64,000 bases of DNA from Aspidapion aeneum. Its lineage: Eukaryota; Arthropoda; Insecta; Coleoptera; Brentidae. The position numbers and the translations under genes are program-made. Positions 13,901 through 29,000 of the stretch are shown here, piece after piece; within the stretch, counting starts at the first letter, position 1, and every line of letters starts with the position of its first letter. A model generated the notes under the pieces. That model saw only the letters and a program-made list of their open reading frames with translations. It made no database searches and was not told the origin of the DNA. Where the stretch lies: positions 24,745,171 to 24,809,170 of the forward strand of contig OY755047.1 of the NCBI GenBank assembly GCA_963576565.1, written 5' to 3'.

Positions 13901-16900
13901 GTCAAGCTTTCTTAAAATTACAGAACTGTTTTTTCAAATTTTTCAACGGAATCGTCTTGCAAATTTCAGAAAAACCTACATGCTGGTTAGTTTTTGCAAA
14001 AATATTAATTAGTAGAAATCATTGAAGAAAGTATCATACATTAATTAGGCATATCACTCACATGCAATAAAAACTTTAAATGCAAAAATTTCAAAAACCG
14101 TTGCTCTGAGCCACTTTAAAACAGTATAACTTTTTTACATAAAAAGGATGGAAAATCCACTATTTTACATAAAAACTGGTATACACCGAGGCACAAAAAA
14201 GTACACTGATTTTAATGCAATGGTAGTGGTCCAAGGAACACCCTGTACATTGTACATCAAAATTTTCAACGGAATCGTCTTGCCAATTTCAAAAAAACCT
14301 ACACGCTGGTTATTTTTTGCAAAAATATTAATTAGTAAAAAAGTTATTAAAGAAAATCGAATTGAAAAAATAAAGTTTAACACCCTGTATCTCGGTTAGT
14401 ACGAACTTTTGGACTAAGGTAAGTATGGCTAAATCGTAATATTTTGACCCAGGAAATCTACAGTTTAACTATGTACCATTAGTTCTGGGACACCCTGTAT
14501 AAACCTCTACTTGTTCTATTTTCTTTTGGTGTATTCTGAACGTGATGAACTTCATCTGTGTTTGTTATGATTTTAGTTTAAGCCTATATTTTTAGCTCAA
14601 AAAAAATAATAAATCTTATATTTTTTTAAATTAATTAAGAAACTAAATCTCTTAACAAATATGTCGTTATGAAATATTTAAATTATAAATAAAAAATTAT
14701 GTTATTATAATCTTAAGGGATTTTTTTAAACCCCAAGGTAAATGTTTTTAAAAAACTTTCGGCGTATTAGAGGGACAATCAGACAATCTTTGCTGAAAAT
14801 TGGTTCAGCGGATTATGAGTGATAGTGGAACGTACAGACGTCAGACGGGACAGACACGCAAACAGACGTATGGACAAGACCGCTTATTTGATGTTATAAT
14901 TATCATAAAAAACACTTAAATATAAAATTTTTAACAAATGCATCTTTTTTTTACAAAATAGTTATTTTTGTACCAAGGCAACCAGAAGCGTGAAAAATAA
15001 CGCACCAAGAAAGGGAAAATGTTCTTTACGCGATGCGCCAATGGCTTAAACAATATTTTTTAAGAACAGAAAATAAGTAAATACATTGTAAGGCACATAA
15101 TTTACCAAAAGGCGGCGCTAGAGTTCATGTCTTCTACAAGAAACGTATACAACTAAAACTCCAGGGAGCACACATACCACTTGATAAACAAAATTTACCA
15201 CTTTATTGGTAAAAATGTATAGGTATTCTTAAATTAAAAATATTTATATGCAGGCAGTTCAAAAATATACTATGATTGCTTATATTTCCAAAAAGTCAGT
15301 AGGTGAGTATTAGAGATAAACAAATTTTGGTTTCTTGAAGTTCATTGTTTGTATAAAATACATTGTATGTGGTATGGTGGACTAAAGAAAAATAAAAATT
15401 TTATTACAAAAAGCATTGGATATTTTACATACTGACGTAATTTAAATATTTATACAAGTAGAAAGAAATCTCTCATTTAGTTTTTCAAAATTTATCAATG
15501 TAATTAATTTAAACAATTTAGTAAATCACATAAAACCTAATATATTTCGAGAAACAAAGGAAACAAAAATGTTGGAATTTTGATATTAAACGTGCCAATT
15601 TTTATAACATATGTATATCTATGTATATTAGACATTTTTAATAGAATTTAAAAAATTTAATAGAAAAAGATTTAAGATAAATAGATAAAATATTAGAAAC
15701 AAATTATTTATATATTAAAAAAAATTATTTATTTGTTTTTGGTAGGTCATACAGGGTATCTCTAAAAGGTCTGTACAAAATCTTAACACATATTCCTGAG
15801 GTGAAAATAAGTCGATTTAAAGCACCTTTCCTTAGTCCGAAATTGCTCCGTTTCAGAGATTGAGAAATGTTCATAAATTTTAATAAAATCAATTTTCAAT
15901 TTTTAAATTCACCACCCTGTATCTCTGAAACGGAGCAATTTCGGACTAAGGTAAGTTACTTTAAATCGACTTATTTTGACCTCAGGAATATGTGCTAAGA
16001 TTTTGTACAGACCTTTTAGAGACACCCTGTATATTAAATGGAAATGGATTATTAATTAAATAGTCGATTAAGTTATTTTTAGGTTATATATTGGAACTAC
16101 CTTAGGGTACGTGTCGATTTAAGGGAAAAACTATCCCGAGCTTCTTTAGTGAGTAACTTATAAATTACTCTCCACAATGTGTCCCCATTTGCAACAGCTG
16201 TCGATAGAGTATCTCTCGAGTGGACACCACGCCTGTTCCCTTGGAAACAAACTCTCCAAAATCAGTTTAATATACTGGTCCAGATACGTATCAATTATTA
16301 AACTCATAAAACGATAGGACCTACACTTTGATTTAATTATAACATAATGTACCATGCGAAATATTTTTTTGCCTCTAGCGCCATCTACTATAATTCATTT
16401 AATGTTTTTTCAGGAGATAATTAAGTTTAAGTTCAAAAGCTAATAAAAACAAAAAGATTTTCTATTAAAAATTAAAAAATATATCTTCAAATAAAATGGA
16501 ATAAAGTTTGTATTTAAACTAGGTGTCAAATAATTTGTTTAAAATTTTTATAAAAAAATGTAGTCCAGGTGAACGAAAAAACTTATAACAAATGATGCAA
16601 ATATTTAAAACAGTTGAATTTTGTATTTTTTCCAAGCACACAAAACTCAGATTGATAATCTATTAGACCAATTTTTCTCAGTGTAGATTTTTTAGAAATT
16701 TTTTTTTGTGTGTAGAATAAATTAGTATTTTTTGCTAGCAGGGGGCGATAATTTTTTTGCCAATAAATATCTGTCGCTAATTAATAAGCCTGAAAAAAAT
16801 TAATTTATTCGTGATAAGCGTATCCAAAACGAGCCCATTAATTATTTTTTTGACATATTTCTAATTAGGTTAGGAGAACGCATAACAAACAATCGACAAA

Positions 16901-19173
16901 ACAATGACGTTTAATTAATTAGAAAAAAAAATATATTTTTTTACATAATTACCCCAGACTGGCTACTCAGAAAATTACCCATCATTTAACCTACATAAAT
17001 TACCGTAAAATAAGGTTACTTTGCGCCCCCTGGTCCTACTTTGCTCCATTGCGAAAAAAGTTCTTAGATATTCCACATTAAAAATCTGCGCATGCACCAC
17101 AACGCCACCACGCGTTAATTATCCGTTGCGAATTTGACTTTTTAAAGAGGCGGTAGCCGCTATTTTCCGGTTAGTCGTCTCGAGTTAATACCAGAGTGAA
17201 GTGCAGCTTGGAATTCCTTTAAAATTTGACCTCGAAAAATTTGGTGTCTAGTGCAGTTATCGATATCTATGCAATAAAAACCTAAAAACCAATATTTTCA
17301 AATTTTTTATTCACCATTTTGAGTGTTTGGGGAAAAGCTAACTAAATATTGGGTTTAGGCCAACATATAAAACACCAATGTTTTTTTTCATATTTTTTAA
17401 AGTGGGTAACCTCGGACTATGGGAAACTTTGCTTCACTTTTTAAGTTAAAAAAATATTTATAATACTAAGTATTTTGTAATAAAAATGTCCTTTGTTAAT
17501 TACCTATACCATGTGCTTTTCATTAAAACCAAAAAAATATTTTTTTTGGTATAATTTTTGATTATTTCTTTGAATTTTTCGAATTAACTCAAAAAAGTGG
17601 AGCAAAGTAACCTCGATACCGTCGTACGGTACCTGCCCTTTTTTTTGTTAATCAGCTTTGTCCATACGACACTTTTTTTTTTAACAAACACTAGTTTTGG
17701 CTGTTAAAGAATAAAAAAAAATATTAGTCCAATAGACGAGGCAAAAATTTAGGATTGTCAAATATGTGTACCTCTTTACCAAATTTTGTACATATATACA
17801 GTACCGTTCCACGGTTACAAGAACCTACTTCATTGAGTTTTTTGATAACTTTTCTGTGGCGCAGAGGTGATTTACTGATATACGTCACAACCGGAATCAC
17901 TCTGTATATACTGCTTACATTTCTTAAGAGCCGATAAAATTTCTGATAAAATAATGTAATACATAATAACAATATTTTTGACATTAAGGAGAAATATGAG
18001 CAAGTATTTTTAGTTTTCAAAAAAATTTGCGAATAAAATAAAATATTTTTTTGTTTTTTAATTCTTACCAATAAAAAAATCATAAAAAAGTTAAATATGC
18101 TACAGCGGAAACACGATTTTGCTGACAAAAAAACAGCAAAATCTCATTTTCTATAAGATATTGTATTGACTCGGCTTAATCAAATTTTCTTTAAAACCGA
18201 TTCAAATATTTAAATGAATTGAGCACTAGTTTATAGTAGGTTTATGATGCTTTCACAATAAATATTTAAAAAAATTTAGATAAAAGAATAAGCCAAACAA
18301 ATAATCAGAAATATTAAAAATGCCTAGTTGGTGTCTTTTTGATTTCATTTCAATTCTCGTCTGTTTTTAGCCAACTGGAGCACGGCGAGAGGAGGGGTTT
18401 TCCGATTGGGATATGTATGTAAGTAAATATGTGTCTCACGCTACAGGCTAAACGGCTGAACCGTTTTTGACAAAAAAGGTGTCATTGAATTTCTACTGAT
18501 CCCGTAGGTGCTATATGCTATATTTTTTAAACAGGAGTCAACCTGGCGGTCTTCAGACGCCATTTTGTCACATGATGTAGGCTTTAGAACATACAAATTA
18601 TCTAAATTTCAGGCGATTTTAATGAAATTCCTTTGATCACCCATTCTTCCCATGTCCTATATTATGCTGTAGTTACTTTGTAGTCCTTCCTGCTCCCACC
18701 CCTCTCCCCTCCTGTTATGCCACCCTCCTTATTCAAAAACCATATTTGCATAATTTTATCAAATAAAGGGCGATTTCAAAAATTCTTTCTGCATACGCAT
18801 ATTTTTTTTCCAACACCATTTTACTAGTTCCCCCCCTCGTCTCTTCCTCTCTCCTCCGGCCTTCCTTATAAGTAATAGTTGTAGCTATAACTTTCACAAA
18901 TATAAAGCGATTTCAAAAGTTCTTTCTGCCTACGCTTTAAGACTTTTTTCCAACATAATTTTACTCGTTTTCCTCTCCATCTCCCTCTCTTTTCCCCATG
19001 CTCCTTATTGAAGAAAATTTAGTCTACTACATTTTGAAAACAGTGTATTAAGACGATGCTCCATTAAAAAGTTAGCATTTTTTAAAGTTTTTAATTGTCA
19101 AAAAACTGTCATTCGCATTAATGGATTTTGACCAAAATCTAATAAGCTCGTAAGAGTATCGAACACTATTTTA

Positions 19174-19232
<59 letters not shown>

Positions 19233-19989
19233 CACACACGCAGACAGAGATCACGATGATATTGCTAGGATAGGTCAAAATACATCCAAATAAATTTTTG
19301 GCGTTTTCTCAGATCGTCGAAAATAATGCCTTCTCTCTAGGCATTGCTACGCGGGCTAGGAAGGTAAAAATATCCAAAGGACAAGGCAAAACTTTTAAAA
19401 ACACATTGTACGAGGAAAACTCAAGATATAATTTTTTATATGTATGCGCAACTCTCAGTTGAAAATTAATATCTATCTATTAATGATTATTATACGCATT
19501 ATGCAGCAACTTTTATTAAAGGTTTTATTTTACTTGACTATATACTATAAACAGTTCCCAGTCCGGCCCATATTCTCTTTTATTTGTTTAGGATTCCTTA
19601 ATGGGTTTCACACTTCAAATTTTGTTGTGTTTTTTTTGGCGGCATTTTGAAATGAAAGGACTATACCAACAAACGAGTGCAATGACAGCTTTGACAACTG
19701 ATTTAAGCGCATGTACAAGTGCATTAATTTTCGTAGAGAATACTTCGAGAAACAAGTCTTCAAAAGTTATCTACTGTTTTATGCAAAACTTAAAAAACAA
19801 CCCTCGTATACAATGCGACAATTCAACATTAAATATTTTCCTTTGCCAAATATTTTAGCTCACACTACTACTATAAGTAGTGTGAGCTATGGTGATCGTA
19901 ATTTTTTCGAGAAAAAAAAAGTTGCTCCGATTTCAAAATTTTTTATATATCTTTGCGTTTCAGATGATTTTGAAACTTTTTTGTTTTGC

Positions 19990-20024
<35 letters not shown>

Positions 20025-23000
20025 ATGTCTGTCTGTATGTCTGTCTGTAACGACCAACCCGCATAACTCAAAAACCGCTTGTCCGATTTTAATGAAATTT
20101 GGTACCTAAGTTGGGTCTTAGGCCGTGATGGTCCCATTTGAAAATGAACAAAATCCACCGAACGCAAGCCAAATAAAAGGGTGGGGGTAGATTCCAAAAA
20201 TTAGAGTTTATGTGAAAATATGGCGTGTGTGATATCAAACGAAAGGTAATTAAGTCTGGAGTTAAAAAAAATGAATTTTAGTTTATTTTTAAAAAAAGGG
20301 TGGGGGTAGATGTCAAAAATTAGAGTTTAAGTGAAAATATGGCGTGTGTGATATCAAACGAAAGGTAATTGAGTCTGGAGTTAAACAAAATACATTTTAG
20401 TTTTTTTTTAAGGGTGGGGGGTAGATTGAAAAAATTTGAGTTTAAGTCAAAACATGGCTTGTGTGGTATCAAACGAAAGGTAATTGAGTCTGGAGTTGAA
20501 TAAAATATATTTCAGTTTTTGATTATATTAGCTCACACTATAACTATAGTACCTAGTGTGAGCTTAGGTGCCCATAGATTGGCAGAGTATTTTATTTCTC
20601 TTAGAAATGCAATTATAATCATTCTTCATCGTTCTTTGTTATTTTAGCAAAAAAATCTTTTGCTTTTAAAATGTTCATAAGTACACTCTTATTTTTCAAC
20701 TTTTTATTGTGGCTGAAACTCTTATTATTTTAGATCTTTCTTTCTGAACCCTCATTCTCTTTTTTTGTTGCAATACAATGTGCTATAAAAACATTGTACT
20801 AAATTAAAATATCTCTCTCTTTGATATCTACCAATGAATACAAACTGTGTATTCATTGTATCTACCCTCGAAAATTAAAATTTCTTTAAGTATACTATAC
20901 AGGGTTCTTATAACTGAGGAGCCATAGTGCAGCAGGTAATAGAGGAGGTTATTTGTGATAAAAAAGTTTATATAACATGGGCGTCAACACGCATCTGTTT
21001 TTAAGATATAGGACTTTTAAATTTAAAGGAATGGGGGAAAAAAGGATTTTTCAAAATAAGCAAATCTGTCACCGTAAAATAAATACCTCGCTAATTGTGA
21101 TCCAAAAATGTGGTGTTCCCTTTTTTGATATAATTACAAGTTGAGGAGATACAGGCCGTCAAAATAAACTCCAAAATTGTAGGTATTTCTAGTATTTTTT
21201 TCCTCTAAAATATACATTATCTGAAAAAGACATTTTTTTTTCTTAAGTTTTATCTAAAGGACAACTTAAAATTTAAAAAAATGGGTCAAAATAACACTAG
21301 ACTTGCAAACTTAACAAAAATATCAGGTGTATCAGAAAGTACGTCAACGTTACAGAAGGGACAAAAATTAAAAAGCACACAATTTAAAACACAAAATAAA
21401 ATTACAAAAATTGATAATGGTCTATTTTCCAACTAAATTCCATAGAAAAAAATCCCGTTCTGTAACACAGGCACAATTTCTGTAACATCGAAAAATAGCG
21501 TTACCGAACGGTACAAATGGTGTAGCACCAGCCATTGAGTATTTATGGGACAAAAACTCTCCGACATTGTTCAAAGCGGTTCTTTATAACCCACTACTTC
21601 TGTTTATACTAAATTGCCACGTGGAATAAATTTTAATTGCGAAAAATTTGGCTGTTATCGCCCGGGACAGATTTCTTGTGACAAGTTACTTTATTTTTGT
21701 TTAATTTTCTATGGATAAACCTATATGTTTACAAATCTGGAAACTTTAAATTTTTATAGAAGGTAACTTTCAGTTATTTGCTACATGACCAACCTCTATT
21801 GACACGTTACCGCCAGGACATTTTCATAAATTCCCGATCGGGAGCTTGATTGTTATTTTTATAATGTTAAAAACTTTAAAAAAGTCCTCTATTTTAAAAA
21901 ACATGGCCTGCTAAAATAAGTAATTGCATATAGAGCGCCATCGCGCAGATAGACAAAAAATTAGATAATTTTTATTTAGAAATATTAAGAAACGAAAAAA
22001 ATATTACCAGATAAAATGTCCAGTAGAATCGGAAATGTTATGAGGTAATAAAAAAAATTAATAAAAAAAACACCCAAATGCTAAATTTACTTGAACTAGT
22101 AGTCACAATTGGGTACAAAATTGATACCTTATAGTAATGTACGACATGCTTCAACTTTTGATGCCCAAAGCGCACTTACGAAATTATATAGTTTTGTATT
22201 TTCATGAATCAGGATATTGAGTAATTTTGTACCCAACTGCGACTAGTAGTTACAAGTAAATTTAGCAGTTGAATGATTTTTTGTTTAATATTTTTTTAAT
22301 TTCCAACTTTTAGGCTTAATTCTGATTCAGCCTTATAAAAAGCACTGTGCATTTACCATTTATTCAGCTTTACCCAAAAAGTACGTGTAGATTATCTACG
22401 GACGCGAACAGTGTTACCTTCCATTGAGTGAAGGTGGGGGAGAAGAGAGGGAGGAGGGAACTAGTAAAATGTTGTCGAAAAAACTCTTAAAGTGTGTGCA
22501 GAAGAATTTTTGAAATCGCTACAACTATTACTAATAATTCGTGTTATTACCAAAAACTTCGTAGGAGCTTTAGTTTCTGAGATATTAAAAAAAAAACTGT
22601 TTTCAAGGCTAATATATTATTATGGCTTCACTTGCAGTTTGCTAATAGGCTACCCAGGAAGGTGTAAGTTCCGTCATGGATCCATTTATTTTTATGGGTT
22701 AAGGCTTGGTTTCTGTAAAACGGCAGACTCTAACTCTAACTCTCCTCCTTGGTCGTCAAATGGTCTCCAAAAATTTGTTTGTGGTGTTTCAAATGTCGGC
22801 CAAAACGTCATTGTTAATATAACTTACTGGGTCCTCACTTATAAAAACAAACTAAAATATACAGGTTTATAATTGTTATTATTCACAATAATAATGAAAA
22901 TGTCACTATAATAATGACATTAATTCAAATCCGTATTATAAACACAACCGCTAACAATTTTAAAATGAGTTTGACCCTCTATTAAAGAATGCAGGTGGTA

Positions 23001-26000
23001 CCTTTCGAAAGCCTTTGTTATATTTCGAGAAGGAATGAGGCACTTATAGAATAGTATAAGGTATGTTCAAAACTTTAAAAATTTTCAATTTTTGCACAGA
23101 CTCCTGCAAATCCCAAAATGGTTATTATGATTAGGGTGGCACGCGCCAGTTTTTTGTGCGGCTTTTTGAAATGACTGAACTTTACAATCAAACTTGCATT
23201 TTTGAAGGCGTCGATTGCTTTCTCTGGCTACTTAAATCTTTGACCACGCAGTTCATTCTTGATTTTCGGAAAAGTATAGAAATCGTTGGGATTTAAGTCG
23301 GGACTGTATGGAGGATGGTCCAACAACTCGACATTTTGTTGGGTTTTTTATGCTTTATGCGTACTTGCATTTTCTTAGTGTAGGATGATTCGTCGTTCGT
23401 CATTCGGGGTTCGAAGCTCAACGATGACTTTCGGCAAATATAATGTCGTCTTTTTCACGAAGAGACCTAACTAACATTTGGTAAATTGGTTAGGAGAACG
23501 AAGAAGATGTAGGTTTGTTTCTGCAGTTAAACCAAAAGTGATTTTATTAACCAAAGCTAAACTATTTGTGAAATATTATATAGGTCTCTTTGTGAGAAAG
23601 GCGACGAAATGGTGATCTACCGATCGACAGTAACAGTCCTTTTATTTTCCGAAGGAATTTTTGCTACATGACCTACTTTTGAGACAAATGTCGCGTACCA
23701 TTTTTTTGGAGACACTTCGATAACGCATGACTTTTGTTGGCTTTTCTTCATCCTGGAACACCCAAACAGACGACTGACGCTTATTTTCGGGTTCCTAAGA
23801 GTAAATCCACTATTTATCGCCACTGACAATAATGTACGCGATTTTCGAAATTCCTGCCTCAAAGAGGTCTAGAGTTTTTTGACACCAACTGACCCTAGCT
23901 TCTTTCTGATCTTCAGTTAACAGATGCGGTGTCCAGCAAGAAACTAATTTTCTTACTCCTGATTCTTCATGCAAAATTTTTTGAATTAAGGATTTTGCAA
24001 CCTCCAATGAAGTCTCAATCTCGAGATATGTCACATGTCGTCCGTCCGTGATAAACATGCGCACAGCATCGATGTTTTCGTGGATGATAGCCGTTTTTGG
24101 TGTACCTAAACTTGGATCGTCGCTGAGGCTGATCCATCCATGCTTGAATTCTCCATACCAACGAGAAATTGTCGACTGACGTGGTGCTTCAAACAATCAA
24201 TCAGAAATCAACACGCTAAGGCATTCTTGTTAAGATAATTTCTTTCAAAAGTTGTAAAAAATTATAGCTCAAAAATGTTCTCAATGTAATTCCATTTTTC
24301 GACTGATTTTTTAACTTAAAAAATGTACTATAGCTAAAAAATCAAATGTCGCACTAATGTTTTCAATTTAGGTTAGGTAAAGATTGAGATTAAATTTTAG
24401 TAACGACATTTGATCAGTGTCGCCCTCTATGTTTCTATATGCAAAATAGAAAAGACAGCCATCGTAAATTATGTCACAATCATGGGTAGTGTTTTTCGTT
24501 TCATCTGCTTGCCTTTTGATTTAACTCTGGTAGTTTATTTTGTATTTGGTAGATGTCGCCACCTGTGTAAAAAGCATACGGTCTGGCAGGTATTATTTTT
24601 TATTTTTCCTACCAATATCGTAAGATGAGATTTATATTCCGTCTCTGTAGCTTTGCAAAAGTATCACATTGACCATGCTGTTATCTGAAGAGTCCCTTAA
24701 GGACGAAACAGTTAACTGTCAACACTTAATAGGTGTTCATTAGACCTTGGACCTCCGTAAGTGTCCAGCTTTCGAGCTACCCACGGCAAAATAAAAGAGA
24801 AATAAAATTTTTCTATACCCATTTAGTCACGAAAAATTTTGATTATAAAATTATTTTTATTATGTACTTTACGGGTAAAGATGCAGCCCTTAAAAATGTA
24901 AGGATTTAAACCTAATTTTATAAATTAAACTTAATTAAATAGGACTTTTCGAATTGTTTCTTCCATGTTCATTAGACCTTGGACCCCCGTGGGTGTCTAG
25001 CTTTCGAGCTACCCATGTCAAAATAAAAGAGAAATAAAATCCTTCTTTCCCACTTAGTCACGAAAAATTTTGATTATAAAATTATTTTTATTGGGTACTT
25101 CACGGGTAAAGATATACCCCTGTAAAATGTAAGGATTTCAACCCTAATTTTATAAATTAAACTTAATTAAATAGGGCTTTTCGAATTTTTTCTTCTTTCA
25201 TTACGAATCACAAAATACACTGATATTTTAGTAAAATATTTTAAATAAGCAAAATTACATCTGTAGCTATAAGTTCTTGAGGTATTACGAGTACCTAGAT
25301 TAAATTGGTGTTTTTTATGGAATCACCCCTTGTTTGTTCAAATTTTAAAGTGAGCGTAATATTTTCTTTAAAATTACGTATCACATTCAATTGTTTTTTT
25401 TTACTAAACTGCAGCACGGCAAAAAGAAGGGTAATGTTTTTCGATGTTTGTATGTAAGTAAATATGTATGTTTGTGTCACGCTAGAGGCTAAACGGCTGA
25501 ACCGATTTTGATTAAAAAAAAGATATCGTTGAATTGCTACTGATCCCGAAGGTGCTATAGGCTATATTTTTTTAAACAGGGTTCAACGTGGCGGTCTTCA
25601 GACCCCATTTTGTCACATTATGTAGGCTTTAAGGCATACAAATTATTTAAATTTCAGGCGATATTATTAAAATTTATTTGATCACCCACTGCAAATGTCC
25701 TATAATTTGCTGTAGTTACTTTGTAGTCCTCCCTGCTCCCACCCATCTCCCTCCTGTCATTCTCCAAAACCATATTCGCATAATTTTATCAATTATAGAG
25801 CGATTTCAAACACTTTTTCTGCATACGCTTTAAAAATGTTTTTCCAACACCATTTTACTAGTTCCCCCCCATCTCCCTCTCTCCTCCCGCCATACTTATT
25901 AGTAATAGTTATAGCTATAACTTTCACAAATATAAAGCGATTTCAAAAGTTTTTTCTGCACACGCTTGAAAACTTTTTTCCAACATCATTTTACTATTTT

Positions 26001-29000
26001 CCCCCTGCCTCTCTTCTCTCCGCCCTCCTTATTAGTAATAGTTGTAGCTATACCTTTCACAAATATAGAGCGATTTCAAAAAATTTTTTGCACTCGCTTT
26101 AAGACTTATTTGCCAATATCACTTTACTTGTTCCCTCCTCCCTCTCTCCTCCCCCAATTTCACTCAATGGAAAGTTACACTGTTCGCGTCCATATAAAAC
26201 CGACACGTACTTTTTGGGTAAAGCTAAATGAATTGCAAATGCATAGTGCTTTTTATAAGACTGAATAAGAATTAACTTAAAAGTTGGAAATAAAAAAATG
26301 TTTAAATAAAAAAACACTAAACTGCTAAATTTACTTGTAACTACTAGTCCAGTTGCGTACAAAATAACCCAATAACCTGATTCATGAAAATATAAAACTG
26401 TATAATTTCGAAAGTGCGCTTTGAGCATCAAAACTAAAAATGAAGCATGTCCTACATTATAGGTATACCTATCAATTTTGGATTGGATTTGTACTCAACT
26501 GCGACTAGTACTTACAAGTAAATTTAGCAGTTGGGTGTTTTTTTTATTTATTTATTTTTTTATATTTGTATTTTTTTTTACCTTACTTAACAACATATTT
26601 GTACTTTTTTTTAACCTTAACAACAATACTATTTAGGTAAATATGTTTATCTAAGTAAACAAAACAAAATACATAACAAAAAATAATAGTGAAATAAAAA
26701 CAAATTATATTAGGTGAATATGTACGTTCATTTTAAAAATCCAAAAAAAAAGTTTTATTTAGAAAATATTTCTAATTTTAAGTAATATTTTAAAAAGTAA
26801 AAGTAAAAGATCAGATTTGTCTCTAGCAAATTGGTTTTTAGGTGTTTTGGAACAAAAATTGGTGTATAAGGGTTTTTTGGGTCAAGAAATACGAATGTGG
26901 TGTTATTTTTGATAGATTTTGTAGAGGGCGCCACTTGCGGTATCTCTAGTGCCTTTAATTTGGCATATATCTTTTTGGTCTAATTTATTACAAATCTGAT
27001 ACCATATCTGAAATGCTTGATGTCTTAAAAAAAAAGGTACATTTGTTTAAACTCTTAACACCCAACCGGTTTCGAAAAAAACAATCAGTAACAACAACTT
27101 CGGTAAAATATGATTAAGTGCACTTGCAGGAAACATGGAAATTTAAATTGATTGAATAAAAATTAAAATCAATCTATTACAATAAACATAAAATAAAATA
27201 TATTTATTTCTGGACCCAAAAAACCCCTATACACCAAGTTTTGTTCCAAACCACCTACAAACCAATTTGCTAGGGACAAAGTTTGAGATTCTAAACTATC
27301 AACTTTCGAACTAAGGCAAATATAAACAAATAGTAATATTTTGAGCTCCTGAATTACCTAGAACTCACCCTGTATAGCAAGGTTTTTCGATTTTATGGAA
27401 AAAACTTTTGAGATTTTTACCTTTCTTGCCCGCACAGCAATGGCTAGAGAAGGTATTGTTTTCGACGAAAAAATGTTTTTTGAGATAACGTTGAAAATGT
27501 GTTATTTGGATGTATTTTGACCTATCCTAGCAGTATCGTCATGATGTCTGTCTAGGTGTGTAGGTGTGTGTGTGTGTGTGTATGTAACTCTGTCCGTAAC
27601 ACGATAGCTCCTAAACAGCCCAACCGATTTTCATAAAAAGTTTAAAAAATGCTAACTTTTTAACGGAGCGTCGCATCAATATGCAGTTTTCGGAATATTT
27701 TTAATTAATTAAAACTTGGTAGGAGCTTTCATTTCAGAGATATTTACAAAAAACTGTTTTTATGGTTCATATAGCATGGAGTTTATTTGGAGTGTGCTAA
27801 TGGGTTAGGAAGGTATCAGATCCTTCATGGATCCATTTATTTATAATCAGGGGCCTCTACCCCACTCCAGTTTACTCCACTCTAAATCTAAAACGATTAT
27901 CTTTTATTTTGCATTGTAATAAAACAAAACAAAATACGCAGATTAAGGCAGTTTTACTTATACGGTGATACTTAAATTGTAAATTATCTCTTACAATAAA
28001 TAGGTTAAAAGACCTGGGGTCTTTTGACAGATTATACTGACTAAAGCTTGCAATAATAGCACAATCTAACAATAAATACTCAGCCAATTTATGAGCACCT
28101 AAGCTCAAACGATAAGACGATTTTTTTTAACATGGCCAAAACGATTTTTTAAACTTTTTTTTGCAACTTTAAATATTTAATATTTTTTGTGTTCGCTTTA
28201 TTTAAGGAAGGTGTCAAGATTAGCATTCAAGAGAAATTTCAACAACTTTCTCTAAAATAAAATCGAAAAACGCTTTTTTGTTAGATTAGGTAGATAATTT
28301 TGTCCCGTCCGCACCTTGAAAAAAAATTACATTTTTTATACCAAAAAGTTAAATAAGAGACATAAATCATATTTTGTTAAATTATTAATTACAAAAATAT
28401 TTAAAGCCAACATTGGATGAAAATAATCTGGTTAAAAAAAGAAAAAGTTAAATCAAATAGCTAAAAATAAAAAAATTATATCTCACGACATTTTTTTTCA
28501 TCCTGCTAAATTTCTTGATAATGTTATACTTAACTAAATTAAAGGAACTAAAGAATATGATGCCAGTCTAATAAAAAAATACTGAAAATATTCAAGTATC
28601 TTTGGTTTTTTTACATACCTATTAATACAAAAGATGCGGAAAGGACATTTCGGGTACGGATTGGACAATATATATGATTACGCATTAAAATATATTAACA
28701 CTGAAATGTATTTTTATAAAAAAAATTATAAAATCCAAATAACTCTTAATAAGCGACAAGGTAAACGTACAATAAAAAGGTACTAATGGATATTTTAATA
28801 AAAAACGTAAAATCCCAATAACTCTTAATTATTAAAAACGTGGTAAAGTACAATCTTAAGGTATACTATAGAATAATAATAGAAAACGAAAAATCCAAAT
28901 AACTCTTAATTAGAAAAGCACAAGCTAAGATACTGTGGTTATATTATATTAATTTTGGAATTGATTTTTAAACAAATCATCAATCAATTACCAAACCTAC

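Noticed and set aside
17724..18128. 134-codon minus-strand frame with hydrophobic stretches
   Set aside because: AT-biased composition, no homology I recognise, no splice or start context; probably chance in AT-rich DNA.
19943..20197. Possible CRISPR-like array from repeated CTGT units
   Set aside because: A simple tetranucleotide microsatellite inside an insect repeat, with no spacers.
25836..26268. Proline/serine-rich frames resembling a secreted peptide
   Set aside because: They come from pyrimidine tracts in the tandem composite repeat and recur with it at 18800.
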